Of a stretch of DNA of 64,000 nucleotides, positions 16,650 through 25,103 are shown one piece after another. The stretch's first letter is position 1. Every line of letters begins with the position of its first letter. A program made the translations under genes and the position numbers. This DNA is from an uncultured Parabacteroides sp. Its GTDB lineage: Bacteria > Bacteroidota > Bacteroidia > Bacteroidales > Tannerellaceae. The DNA lies in assembly GCF_905196875.1 (NCBI RefSeq), contig NZ_CAJJWO010000010.1, positions 46,456 to 110,455 of the forward strand, written 5' to 3'. The notes under the pieces are model-generated. The model did no database searches. It was not told the DNA's origin and saw only the letters and a list, made by a program, of their open reading frames with translations.

Positions 16650-18830
16650 TTAGTTTGCCATCTCCGACAAAAATTTAATGCGGACCAGACGGATCTCTTC
16701 TTCGGTGTAGTCGTTACCCAACTCTTCGATCGCATCTTCCAGATCGTCGGTTTCGGAATCTTTGAAGTATTCATAAATATCTTCAATATGATCTTCATCC
16801 ATGACATCATTCACAAAATAGTCGATATTGATACGGGTCCCCGAATAAACGATCGCTTCGATCTCGTCGAGCAGTTCGTTAAATTCAAGTCCGTTGGTCA
16901 ATGCGATCTCATCCAAAGCCACCTTACGGTCGATACGCTGAATGATAGACACTTTCAGTTTCGACTTATTGGCAACCGTACGTACACGCAAGTCTTCCGG
17001 TCGCTCGATTTCATTTTCCTCTACGTGTTTTTTGATCAGCGTAATAAATTCCTGACCATAGCGTTTAGCTTTTCCGGCACCTACACCCGGAATGTTCTGC
17101 AACTCATCTAATGTCACCGGATAAGTGGTAGCCATAGCTTCCAGAGACGGATCCTGGAATATTACGAAAGGAGGTACTTCCAGACGTTTGGACAGCTTCT
17201 TCCGTAAATCCTTCATCATAGAGTACAGAATCGGATCGACCGCACAGGTAGCACCACCACGCACAGGAACTTCTTCCTCTTCTTCTTCAAACTCGTTATC
17301 TTTCGTTATCTTGAACGATACCGGTTTGTTCATAAAATCTTTTCCTTTTGGCGATATCTTCAACAAACCATAGTTCTCGATATCCTTTGTCAGATAACCA
17401 GCGATCAACGCCTGGCGAATAACAGCGTTCCACGTCTTTTCATCTTCATCCGTTCCGGAGCTGAAGACTTCCAGTTCATTGTGTTTGTAAGATTGAATTT
17501 CGGAGGTCTCGTTTCCGACCAACATATTGACAATATAGTCTGCCTTAAATTTTTCTTTTAAAGTACTTATCACTTCAAGTACTGCACTCAACAATTCTTT
17601 CGCTTCCACTTGCTTTTGGGGGTTCAAACAATTATCACAATTTCCACAATTTTCTTCCAGGTACTCTTCACCGAAGTAATGCAACAGAACCTTGCGGCGG
17701 CATACGGATGTCTCTGCATAAGCAGCTGTTTCAAGCAACAACTGTTTACCGATCTCCTGCTCCGCTACAGGTTTGCCCTGCATAAATTTCTCCAGTTTCT
17801 GCAAGTCTTTGTATGCATAAAATGCAATACACTGGCCTTCACCGCCATCACGGCCGGCACGTCCTGTTTCCTGGTAATAACCTTCGAGGCTCTTGGGGAT
17901 GTCATAATGAATCACATAACGCACATCCGGCTTATCAATACCCATACCGAATGCGATAGTAGCCACAATAACGTCTGCTTTCTCCATCAGAAACGCATCC
18001 TGATTTCCAGACCGTTGCCCTGAATCCATTCCAGCATGATAAGGAAGCGCCTTAATTCCGTTTGCTTTCAGAATATCGGCAAACTCTTCCACCTTCTTGC
18101 GGCTTAAACAATAGACAATACCCGATTTACCTTCGTTGGCTTTAATATACTTAATAATCTCGCGGTCAATATTCGGACCTTTCGGACGAATCTCGTAATA
18201 TAAATTAGAACGGTTAAAGGAGGATTTGAAAACTGAAGCATCTATCATACCCAGGTTCTTCTGGATATCATGTTGTACTTTCGGAGTAGCAGTTGCCGTA
18301 AGCGCTATCAACGGACGTTTTCCTATCTCATTAATAATAGGACGTATCCGACGATATTCGGGACGGAAATCGTGTCCCCATTCAGAGATACAATGTGCTT
18401 CGTCTACTGCATAGAATGAAATATTCACATTGCGCAGGAAATCGACATTCTCTTCCTTCGTCAACGACTCGGGAGCAACGTACAATAATTTCGTGCGGCC
18501 TGCCATAATATCCGCCTTCACCTGGTCGATAGCCGACTTATTCAGTGAAGAGTTAATAAAATGAGCTACTCCATCTTCCTCACTGAAATTACGCATGGCA
18601 TCCACCTGGTTTTTCATCAGGGCAATCAAAGGAGATATAACGATTGCCGTACCTTCCATCATAACAGAAGGCAACTGGTAACAGAGGGACTTACCTCCAC
18701 CGGTCGGCATCAATACGAAAGTATCGTTTCCGGCCAGCACATTTTCAATAATAGCTTTCTGATTCCCCTTGAAGGTATCAAAACCAAAATGAGTCTTTAA
18801 ATGCTCAGTTAAACTATCCTTCTTCGCCAT
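16650..18830 (-). CDS. recQ: ATP-dependent DNA helicase RecQ
   Basis: 726 aa, longer than the 609 aa of E. coli RecQ. Superfamily 2 motifs: Walker A MPTGGGKSLCYQLP (about 41-54), DEAH box AVDEAHCISEWG, SAT-like ALTATATPKV, and motif VI YQETGRAGRDGGEGQ. The zinc-binding cysteines are in VCRRKVLLHYFGEE and CGNCDNC. A winged-helix RQC domain and an HRDC domain (ELQNIPGVGAGKAKRYGQEF) follow, then an acidic tail-rich extension of about 100 residues. It unwinds DNA in recombination and fork repair. It lies 30 bp after clpX and is probably cotranscribed. Confidence 0.96.
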   Translation of the reverse strand: MAKKDSLTEHLKTHFGFDTFKGNQKAIIENVLAGNDTFVLMPTGGGKSLCYQLPSVMMEGTAIVISPLIALMKNQVDAMRNFSEEDGVAHFINSSLNKSAIDQVKADIMAGRTKLLYVAPESLTKEENVDFLRNVNISFYAVDEAHCISEWGHDFRPEYRRIRPIINEIGKRPLIALTATATPKVQHDIQKNLGMIDASVFKSSFNRSNLYYEIRPKGPNIDREIIKYIKANEGKSGIVYCLSRKKVEEFADILKANGIKALPYHAGMDSGQRSGNQDAFLMEKADVIVATIAFGMGIDKPDVRYVIHYDIPKSLEGYYQETGRAGRDGGEGQCIAFYAYKDLQKLEKFMQGKPVAEQEIGKQLLLETAAYAETSVCRRKVLLHYFGEEYLEENCGNCDNCLNPQKQVEAKELLSAVLEVISTLKEKFKADYIVNMLVGNETSEIQSYKHNELEVFSSGTDEDEKTWNAVIRQALIAGYLTKDIENYGLLKISPKGKDFMNKPVSFKITKDNEFEEEEEEVPVRGGATCAVDPILYSMMKDLRKKLSKRLEVPPFVIFQDPSLEAMATTYPVTLDELQNIPGVGAGKAKRYGQEFITLIKKHVEENEIERPEDLRVRTVANKSKLKVSIIQRIDRKVALDEIALTNGLEFNELLDEIEAIVYSGTRINIDYFVNDVMDEDHIEDIYEYFKDSETDDLEDAIEELGNDYTEEEIRLVRIKFLSEMAN

Positions 18831-18860
18831 ACTTATTTATATTTTACAAACCGCCTGCAC

Positions 18861-20090
18861 TTACGCTATCTGCAAACGGTTTACATCTGATTTTTCAAAC
18901 TTCTCCTTCGCATACTCCAGTGTTACATGAAGTTTCTTTTTCTTTTCTGAAGGCATGCTGAACATAGCATCCATCATAATAGCTTCAACGATTGAACGCA
19001 GGCCACGTGCACCCAGCTTAAATTCCAAAGCCTTATCTACAATATACTCGTAGACATCCTCATCGAACGACAACTTGATGGAATCCATTTCAAACAATTT
19101 TATATATTGTTTGATAATAGAATTCTTCGGCTCTGTCAGAATGCTACGAAGCGTACTCCGGTCGAGCGGGTTCAGATAAGTCAGAATAGGCAGACGACCA
19201 ATAATCTCAGGTATCAGTCCGAACGACTTCAAATCGGTCGGCGTAATATACTTCAGGAAATTATTCCGGTCTACCTGAGCTGTATCTTTGCTGGCCGAAT
19301 AACCGACAACGCGTGTATTCAGACGCTGTGCGATCTTCTTTTCAATGCCATCGAATGCCCCGCCACAAACAAAGAGGATATTTTTCGTATCTACCGCTAT
19401 CATTTTCTGCTCAGGGTGCTTCCTTCCGCCCTGGGGTGGTACGTTAACAATCGACCCCTCCAGCAATTTCAACAGCCCCTGCTGTACTCCTTCTCCACTT
19501 ACATCACGGGTTATAGACGGATTATCACTTTTCCGTGCAATCTTATCTATCTCATCAATAAAAACGATCCCCCTCTGGGCTGCGTCTACATCATAATCTG
19601 CAGCCTGCAACAGGCGGGTCAGAATACTTTCGATATCTTCTCCCACATAACCGGCTTCAGTCAGCACCGTCGCATCCACGATTGCAAATGGGACATGCAG
19701 CAATTTAGCAATCGTCCGCGCCAGCAAGGTCTTACCTGTTCCGGTGGCTCCGACCATAATTATATTAGACTTCTCGATCTCCACATCATCCGAGGTAACT
19801 TTCTGAAGCAACCGTTTGTAATGGTTATAAACCGAAACGGAAAGATAACGTTTTGCGTCATCCTGACCAATTACATATTGATCCAGAAAAGTTTTTATAT
19901 CCTCCGGTTTCGGTAGTTCTGTCTGCTTAAGTCCTAAAGGGCTTTTCTTAGCAGGTTGTTGCTCTTTTACAATTTCGTACGCTTGCTGTGCACATTCATC
20001 ACAGATAGCACCGGATATTCCATTAATCAGCATGTTAACGTCCCGACTGCTTCGTCCGCAAAACGTACAAAAGTCGCCTGTTTTGGCCAT
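18861..20090 (-). CDS. clpX: ClpXP protease ATPase subunit ClpX
   Basis: 409 aa. The N-terminal zinc finger (FCTFCGRSS ... ICDEC) binds adaptors and substrates. The AAA+ core has Walker A GATGTGKTLLAR, Walker B IVFIDEIDKIARK, the pore loop in the GYVGEDIES region and the ClpP-docking IGF-type loop near the C-terminal half. It unfolds tagged proteins and feeds them to ClpP, encoded just upstream. A terminator-like hairpin lies between clpP and clpX, so expression may be partly independent. Confidence 0.98.
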   Translation of the reverse strand: MAKTGDFCTFCGRSSRDVNMLINGISGAICDECAQQAYEIVKEQQPAKKSPLGLKQTELPKPEDIKTFLDQYVIGQDDAKRYLSVSVYNHYKRLLQKVTSDDVEIEKSNIIMVGATGTGKTLLARTIAKLLHVPFAIVDATVLTEAGYVGEDIESILTRLLQAADYDVDAAQRGIVFIDEIDKIARKSDNPSITRDVSGEGVQQGLLKLLEGSIVNVPPQGGRKHPEQKMIAVDTKNILFVCGGAFDGIEKKIAQRLNTRVVGYSASKDTAQVDRNNFLKYITPTDLKSFGLIPEIIGRLPILTYLNPLDRSTLRSILTEPKNSIIKQYIKLFEMDSIKLSFDEDVYEYIVDKALEFKLGARGLRSIVEAIMMDAMFSMPSEKKKKLHVTLEYAKEKFEKSDVNRLQIA

Positions 20091-20115
20091 AGAATATTTG
20101 TTTTTTTTTGATTGT

Positions 20116-20145
20116 CAAAAAAGACAAGGCACAAAAGCCTTGTCT
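20116..20145 (-). terminator. Hairpin between clpP and clpX
   Basis: Stem AGACAAGGC (20122-20130) / GCCTTGTCT (20137-20145) with a 6-nt loop, followed on the minus strand by TTTTTT. It begins 10 bp after the clpP stop and would attenuate read-through into clpX. Confidence 0.75.
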
Positions 20146-20154
20146 ATGTTTTTG

Positions 20155-20826
20155 TTATTTCTTCTTTTCACGGACCAGGATTTCATCTACCATACCGTAA
20201 GCTTTCGCTTCTTCGGCAGTCATCCAGTAGTCGCGATCGCTATCACGCTCTACTTCTTCATAAGGTTTACCTGAATGGTCTGAAATAATAGTGTACAGCT
20301 CCTTTTTCACTTTCAGGATTTCACGAGCTGTGATCTCGATATCCGAAGCCTGTCCCTGCACACCGCCCAGAGGTTGGTGAATCATCACACGTGAATGCGG
20401 AAGGGCCATACGTTTGCCTTTCGTACCGGCAACCAGCAATACCGCAGCAAAAGAAGCTGCCATACCTGTACAGATTGTAGACACATCGCATCCGATAAAC
20501 TGCATGGTATCGTAAATACCATAGCCTGCATAAACGGAGCCACCCGGTGAATTAATATATATAGATATATCTTTGCCGGGATCACTTGAATCCAGATATA
20601 ATAATTGCGCCTGGATCACGTTGGCCGAATAATCGTCGACCTGTGTTCCCAGGAAGATGATGCGGTCCATCATCAGACGGGAAAATACGTCCATCTGCGC
20701 AACATTCAGCTGACGTTCTTCGATAATTGTCGGAGAAATGTAACTGCTGGTGATATTCATATAACTATCCAGCGCATTACCGTTCATCCGCAAATGTTTC
20801 GTTGCATACTTTCTAAAATCGTCCAT
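20155..20826 (-). CDS. clpP: ATP-dependent Clp protease proteolytic subunit
   Basis: 223 aa. It forms the tetradecameric serine protease that works with ClpX. The nucleophile Ser is in the TGMAASFAAVLL segment, His in MIHQPLGGVQGQASD, and the Asp after it in the ERDSDRDYWM region. The N-terminus (to about residue 25) is longer than the mature E. coli enzyme and may be a propeptide. It lies upstream of clpX and downstream of tig, the common tig-clpP-clpX order. Confidence 0.98.
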   Translation of the reverse strand: MDDFRKYATKHLRMNGNALDSYMNITSSYISPTIIEERQLNVAQMDVFSRLMMDRIIFLGTQVDDYSANVIQAQLLYLDSSDPGKDISIYINSPGGSVYAGYGIYDTMQFIGCDVSTICTGMAASFAAVLLVAGTKGKRMALPHSRVMIHQPLGGVQGQASDIEITAREILKVKKELYTIISDHSGKPYEEVERDSDRDYWMTAEEAKAYGMVDEILVREKKK

Positions 20827-20892
20827 AATCTACTATTTTTATATTACCGGAAGTCATAAAAAAAGGGATTCCCCTCTGACTTATCGGAATAA

Positions 20893-20925
20893 CAAAGTTA
20901 TAAATAAATTTCTGAAAGAAACAAC
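20893..20925 (-). promoter_or_regulatory. clpP promoter
   Basis: On the minus strand: -7 box TAACTTTG (20893-20900) and GTTG (20922-20925), 21 bp upstream. The leader is about 60 nt. Confidence 0.55.
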
Positions 20926-20978
20926 TTATTTGCTATCCGGTAAGAGTTTTTTTAGAGAGAAAACCCTTTTTCTTGTTA

Positions 20979-21002
20979 AAACCATAGTGTTTACTATGGT
21001 TT
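20979..21002 (-). terminator. tig terminator
   Basis: Perfect 10-bp stem AAACCATAGT (20979-20988) / ACTATGGTTT (20993-21002) with a 4-nt loop, 13 bp after the tig stop. The minus-strand tail begins TTTTAACA. Confidence 0.75.
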
Positions 21003-21015
21003 CGGAAGGATAATA

Positions 21016-22368
21016 TTATTCAAAGAGTTTGTTGAATTCGTCAGCTGAAACTTCTTTTACATCCAGTTCCACCTGTCCTTTCAACCATGCAGCCAGTTTT
21101 TCTTCTACTGCGCGGTCGATGATATTCTGCAAAGTCTGCTTATTTTTCAACATATCTTTTGCATAGTTAGCCAATACATCTTCAGGAACAGAAAGCATAC
21201 CGTACTGTGCAAACTGAGCTTGTGCTACACGTTTTGCGAAGTTTTCGATGTCTGCATCTTCTACCTTCAGGTTGTTTGTCTTCACCAGATTTTCTTTGAT
21301 CAACTGATATTTCAGGTCTTCGATGATTTTTGGGAAATCTTCTTCTACCTTTTCTGCTGTAGTATTTTCGTTTGCAGCTACCAACCAGCGTTTCAGCATA
21401 TCGTCGGCAAACTTCAATTCGCCAGCTTTCTGAACCAGAACTTCACGTGCATCCAACAGGAATTTATAGTCACTCTGAGGAGTGAACTGATCTGTCAAGG
21501 CTTCTTTGATCTTGTTCTTGAATTCTTCTTCGCTGTTCACAACGCCTTCACCAAATACTTTATCGAACAATTCCTGGTTCAGTTCAGCTTTCTTGTGACG
21601 GGTAATTTCTGTAATTTCAAAGCTGAAATCGCCAGTGATACCGGCAACAGCTTCTTTGTCGACTTTCAGGAATGAAGCGATTTCAGCTTCAGCGCCTTCA
21701 TAAGCCTTGTTCGGATTGAATATGATTACAGAGTTAACTTTAGCACCTACGAATTTAGCTTTTTCAGCTTCATCCTTCATATATGCCGGCATCAGTACAG
21801 CGTCTTCAACAACGATACCGCCTTCTTTCGGCGAACCGTTTTCAAGTTCGGCAACAGTACCCTTAACCATATCTTTTTCTTCCACTTCGTCTACTTTGTC
21901 ATAAGTACCGAAATTAGATGTATAAGCATCGATCTGCTGACCCATCATTTCTTCATCGATATCGACCTGATAGTAGGGAAGCTTGTCATTTTTGCTCAGT
22001 TCGATATTGATTTCGGGAGCTATAGCTACATCGAAACAGAATTCGAAATCTTCCTGTGTATCAAAATTAATGGGCTGTTGTTCTGATTCGTTAGGCATCG
22101 GTTCACCCAATATATTCAATTTGCTTTCGCGGATATAGTTGTACAGCTTATCAGAAACCAACCTGTTTACTTCTTCAACCAGTACATGTTTTCCATACAT
22201 CTTCTTTACCATACCCATCGGCACCATTCCCTTACGGAAACCCGGTACATTTGCTTTCTGACGGAAGTTGCGCAGGCTCTTTTCAACCTGTTCAGCGTAG
22301 TCAGCCTTCACTATTTCTAATTTCACAATACCGCTTACGGCATCAATGTTCTTAAGCGAAACGTTCAT
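21016..22368 (-). CDS. tig: Trigger factor chaperone
   Basis: 450 aa. The N-terminal ribosome-binding domain carries the signature PGFRKGMVPMGMVKKMYG (about 42-59). A poorly conserved middle region replaces a typical FKBP domain (about 155-245), and a helical C-terminal chaperone domain follows (LLDAREVLVQKAGELKFADDML onward). It binds nascent chains at the ribosome exit tunnel. It has its own promoter with a full -33/-7 pair and a terminator before clpP. Confidence 0.93.
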   Translation of the reverse strand: MNVSLKNIDAVSGIVKLEIVKADYAEQVEKSLRNFRQKANVPGFRKGMVPMGMVKKMYGKHVLVEEVNRLVSDKLYNYIRESKLNILGEPMPNESEQQPINFDTQEDFEFCFDVAIAPEINIELSKNDKLPYYQVDIDEEMMGQQIDAYTSNFGTYDKVDEVEEKDMVKGTVAELENGSPKEGGIVVEDAVLMPAYMKDEAEKAKFVGAKVNSVIIFNPNKAYEGAEAEIASFLKVDKEAVAGITGDFSFEITEITRHKKAELNQELFDKVFGEGVVNSEEEFKNKIKEALTDQFTPQSDYKFLLDAREVLVQKAGELKFADDMLKRWLVAANENTTAEKVEEDFPKIIEDLKYQLIKENLVKTNNLKVEDADIENFAKRVAQAQFAQYGMLSVPEDVLANYAKDMLKNKQTLQNIIDRAVEEKLAAWLKGQVELDVKEVSADEFNKLFE

Positions 22369-22413
22369 TCTGAATGATTTATTTAATTAATAGTCGTATC
22401 GAATTTTAGGCTG

Positions 22414-22445
22414 CAAAATTAGAGTTATTCTTTTAATCTCGCAAA
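22414..22445 (-). promoter_or_regulatory. tig promoter
   Basis: Minus strand: TTTG at 22442-22445 and TAATTTTG at 22414-22421, separated by 20 bp. Both boxes match the Bacteroidetes consensus, the best such pair in the window. The leader is about 40 nt. Confidence 0.7.
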
Positions 22446-22617
22446 TTGTTTACTTAAATTGTTATAAGTAAGTCTAATTTAGACGCATATTATTTTTTTT
22501 ATTGCAAAATGTTGTTTATCTAAAATTATTGTATTCCTTTGTAAAGTGAAAGGATCGCAAACTCCGGTTTACTACTTTCATAAGTAACAATTTTATTTTT
22601 TAATTATTTCTATTTTT

Positions 22618-22863
22618 ATGAACATTTACATTGGTAACCTGAACTATCGTGTTCGGGAAGAAGATTTGAAACAAGTAATGGAAGAATACGGAGTTGTAGA
22701 TTCTGTAAAGATCATTATCGACCGTGAAACCGGAAAATCTAAAGGTTTTGCATTCGTAGAAATGCCGGACGATGCCGCAGCAAAAAAAGCCATCGCCGAA
22801 TTGAACGAAGCAGAATATGAAGGCCGCCAGATGGTAGTAAAAGAAGCCAGACCTAGAGCGTAA
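22618..22863 (+). CDS. RRM-domain RNA-binding protein
   Basis: 81 aa, one RNA recognition motif and nothing else. RNP2 is NIYIGNLNYR (2-11) and RNP1 is KSKGFAFVEM (40-49), both with the aromatic residues that stack on RNA. Bacteroidetes encode several such small proteins, often considered functional stand-ins for Hfq-like or cold-shock RNA binding; the target is not known here. It is monocistronic, ending in a strong terminator at 22885-22918, and its upstream region is AT-rich. Confidence 0.93.
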   Translation: MNIYIGNLNYRVREEDLKQVMEEYGVVDSVKIIIDRETGKSKGFAFVEMPDDAAAKKAIAELNEAEYEGRQMVVKEARPRA

Positions 22864-22884
22864 TCGACATTTCCTGGAAAAAAT

Positions 22885-22918
22885 AAAAAACTTCTGCTAT
22901 CTTTGGCAGAAGTTTTTT
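22885..22918 (+). terminator. Terminator after the RRM gene
   Basis: 13-bp stem AAAAAACTTCTGC (22885-22897) / GCAGAAGTTTTTT (22906-22918) with an 8-nt loop and a T-run. It ends right at the next ORF start. Confidence 0.88.
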
Positions 22919-22919
22919 T

Positions 22920-23822
22920 ATGACTGTACATATGATATTAAAAGATATATATGCCGGAAAACCGGCTACGTTTCAATTATTGCTACTGTTACTATTTCTG
23001 TTATTCGGTGGCATTCTGTCATCCCTGGTCGGAGCAGGGAGTTGTTTCCTGTTGTACGGTGCATCCGGTAATCTTATGCAAAATCCGGATGCAATGCGGT
23101 TAATGCAATTGATTTCCGCGATCGGGACATTTCTGTTTCCTTCACTTGCAGTAGCCTGGTTATGCAGCCCCACCCCGGGAAAATATCTTTGGATGAAAAA
23201 AAGCCCGGATATCAAGATATTGTTCCTGGTGCTTATCAGCATGTTTCTGATGTCGCCAACGATCACTCTGACAGCATTATTCAACAAACAGATGGTTCTG
23301 CCTTCTTTTATGGCTCCTGTCGAAAACTGGATGAAAGCGCAGGAAGCACTTGCCGAACAGTTGACGAATTTGCTTCTATCCGGCGACGGTTTGATGAATC
23401 TGTTAGCGAATCTGCTGGTCGTAGCCGTCATGGCGGGTATCACCGAAGAGTTTCTTTTCCGCGGCGCCCTGCAACGGATCATCGGGAAATGGACATCGAA
23501 CCATCACATTGTGATCTGGACAGCAGCGATCATATTCAGCGCTTTTCACATGCAATTCTATGGATTTCTCCCCCGTGTATTACTGGGAGCCTATTTTGGA
23601 TACCTGTTGTATTGGAGCAGAAATATCTGGATCCCGGTATTTGCTCATTTCGTCAATAATGCCTTTGCTGTTATCAGCATGTCTGACGACCGCCTGAAAG
23701 AAAATGAATTTATTACAGGAGATATTTCAGATACATACCTGTTACCATACTCGGCATTGGCCATCGTTACCCTGTTGTTATTTTACCTGTGTACCCAACA
23801 AATCAGAAAGATGGCAAATTAA
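22920..23822 (+). CDS. CPBP-family intramembrane metalloprotease
   Basis: 300 aa integral membrane protein with about eight hydrophobic segments. The three family motifs are present: TEEFLFRGALQR (Glu-Glu-x-x-x-Arg), FSAFHMQF (Phe-x-x-x-His) and HFVNNAFA. Relatives (Abi/CAAX protease-like, type II) cleave peptides in the membrane or act in bacteriocin self-immunity; the substrate is unknown. The ATG at 22920 abuts the preceding terminator, and the ATG at 22932 is an alternative start. The TTAA at 23819-23822 is shared with the convergent lptB stop. Confidence 0.88.
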   Translation: MTVHMILKDIYAGKPATFQLLLLLLFLLFGGILSSLVGAGSCFLLYGASGNLMQNPDAMRLMQLISAIGTFLFPSLAVAWLCSPTPGKYLWMKKSPDIKILFLVLISMFLMSPTITLTALFNKQMVLPSFMAPVENWMKAQEALAEQLTNLLLSGDGLMNLLANLLVVAVMAGITEEFLFRGALQRIIGKWTSNHHIVIWTAAIIFSAFHMQFYGFLPRVLLGAYFGYLLYWSRNIWIPVFAHFVNNAFAVISMSDDRLKENEFITGDISDTYLLPYSALAIVTLLLFYLCTQQIRKMAN

Positions 23823-24571
23823 AGATCTTTTTTTCTCAGAACGAAATCTTTACCTAGATACTTTTCACGAACGATCTCATTTTCAGCCAACTGTTCTGCC
23901 GTACCCTGGAAAAGGACCTTTCCTTCAAACAACAGATAAGCGCGATCACAAATACTCAGGGTTTCGTATACATTATGGTCGGTGATCAGAATACCGATAT
24001 TCTTATGTTTCAATTTAGCTACGATTGTCTGGATATCCTGTACAGCAATCGGGTCAACACCGGCAAACGGTTCATCGAGCATGATAAACTTAGGGTCGAT
24101 AGCCAGACAGCGGGCAATCTCGGCACGGCGGCGCTCACCACCCGATAACTGGTCACCCAGATTTTTCCGGACTTTATTCAAACCGAATTCAGCGATCAGA
24201 CTTTCCAGTTTCTCTTTTTGGTACTCAGCCGTAGTATCTGTCATTTCCAAGACCGAGCGGATATTATCTTCTACTGTCATCTTGCGGAAAATAGAAGCTT
24301 CCTGAGCCAGATAACCGATACCGTTACGGGCACGTTTATAAACAGGGAACTTTGTGATTTCCATATCATTCAGGAATATCTTCCCTTCATTAGGAGTTAC
24401 CAGCCCCACAGTCATATAGAATGTAGTCGTTTTCCCTGCCCCATTAGGACCGAGCAATCCTACAATCTCACCTTGTTTCACATTAATGGAAACATGGTTC
24501 ACCACCGTACGTGTTCTATATTTCTTCACCAGGTCCTCCGTACGGAGCACCATCTGTTGTTCATCTGCCAT
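23819..24571 (-). CDS. lptB: LPS export ABC transporter ATP-binding protein LptB
   Basis: 250 aa. Walker A GLLGPNGAGKTTTFYM, signature LSGGERRRAEIARCL and Walker B FIMLDEPFAGVDP, with the Q-loop in YLAQEASIFRKMT. The overall pattern is that of LptB, which powers LPS extraction from the inner membrane with LptF/LptG. The membrane subunits are not in the window. It converges with the CPBP gene and their stop codons overlap (TTAA, 23819-23822). Confidence 0.95.
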   Translation of the reverse strand: MADEQQMVLRTEDLVKKYRTRTVVNHVSINVKQGEIVGLLGPNGAGKTTTFYMTVGLVTPNEGKIFLNDMEITKFPVYKRARNGIGYLAQEASIFRKMTVEDNIRSVLEMTDTTAEYQKEKLESLIAEFGLNKVRKNLGDQLSGGERRRAEIARCLAIDPKFIMLDEPFAGVDPIAVQDIQTIVAKLKHKNIGILITDHNVYETLSICDRAYLLFEGKVLFQGTAEQLAENEIVREKYLGKDFVLRKKDL

Positions 24572-24642
24572 ATCCTACTAATTTACGGGTACAAAGAAAC
24601 GCAATTAATTAGTTTTCCACAATACTATTATCATTTCTTAAT

Positions 24643-24681
24643 CTCCACGACAATCATTACAGGGAAATGATTGTCGTGGAG
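24643..24681. terminator. Perfect 16-bp hairpin between lptB and the propeller remnant
   Basis: CTCCACGACAATCATT (24643-24658) pairs with 24666-24681 around a 7-nt loop. Neither side has a strong T-run. It was probably the 3' end structure of the decayed gene upstream. Confidence 0.6.
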
Positions 24682-24764
24682 TACGGGCCTTATGTTTACT
24701 TAATGACACTTCTTTAGGAAAGTTCCCGCTCTGTTCCTTTTGGGCACATTCTGCAACTTCCGAA

Positions 24765-25012
24765 CGCAAAGAGAATGGAGCTTTCCCGTTTTACGGTCGA
24801 AAACAAATATATCTCCTCACCGAACTTCATGTACTAGAATATACTTATCACTAACAGCAGAAAGTTCCGATGACCCTCCTAACAAGACATCATCCGTCGT
24901 TTCCAATGGTACATATTCAAAATCTGCCATATCCTGAAGGCGTAACTTCTTTTGAGAATAGTTTTTTGAAAAATCAAACACCGACAAATCATCACTCTTT
25001 GATTGTGGACTT
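24765..25012 (-). pseudogene. Remnant of a 6-bladed beta-propeller lipoprotein gene
   Basis: The minus-strand frame reads SDDLSVFDFSKNYSQKKLRL, then DMADFEYVPLETTDDVLLG, SDKYILVHEVR, a TGA stop (24817-24819), and on in the same frame GDIFVFDRKTGKLHS. This is the first blade of the Bacteroidetes 6-bladed propeller family (BF3558/DUF4934-like), normally about 380 aa. The start codon and signal peptide are gone, a nonsense codon interrupts the blade, and nothing recognisable follows beyond 24765. The gene is dead and mostly deleted. Confidence 0.7.
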
Positions 25013-25073
25013 ATTCATATTTACATCAGCATATAATATATAAGCTGAATAACTGAAACACGATGAATTTTGT

Positions 25074-25081
25074 TATATTTG
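25074..25081 (+). promoter_or_regulatory. Antiporter -7 box
   Basis: TATATTTG, a perfect -7 box, 22 bp before the ATG. I see no good -33 box. Confidence 0.45.
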
Positions 25082-25103
25082 TATAACAATAAAGAAGACA
25101 AAC

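Noticed and set aside
19107..19916. Open plus-strand frame of 269 codons
   Set aside because: Antisense to clpX with low-complexity translation; a shadow.
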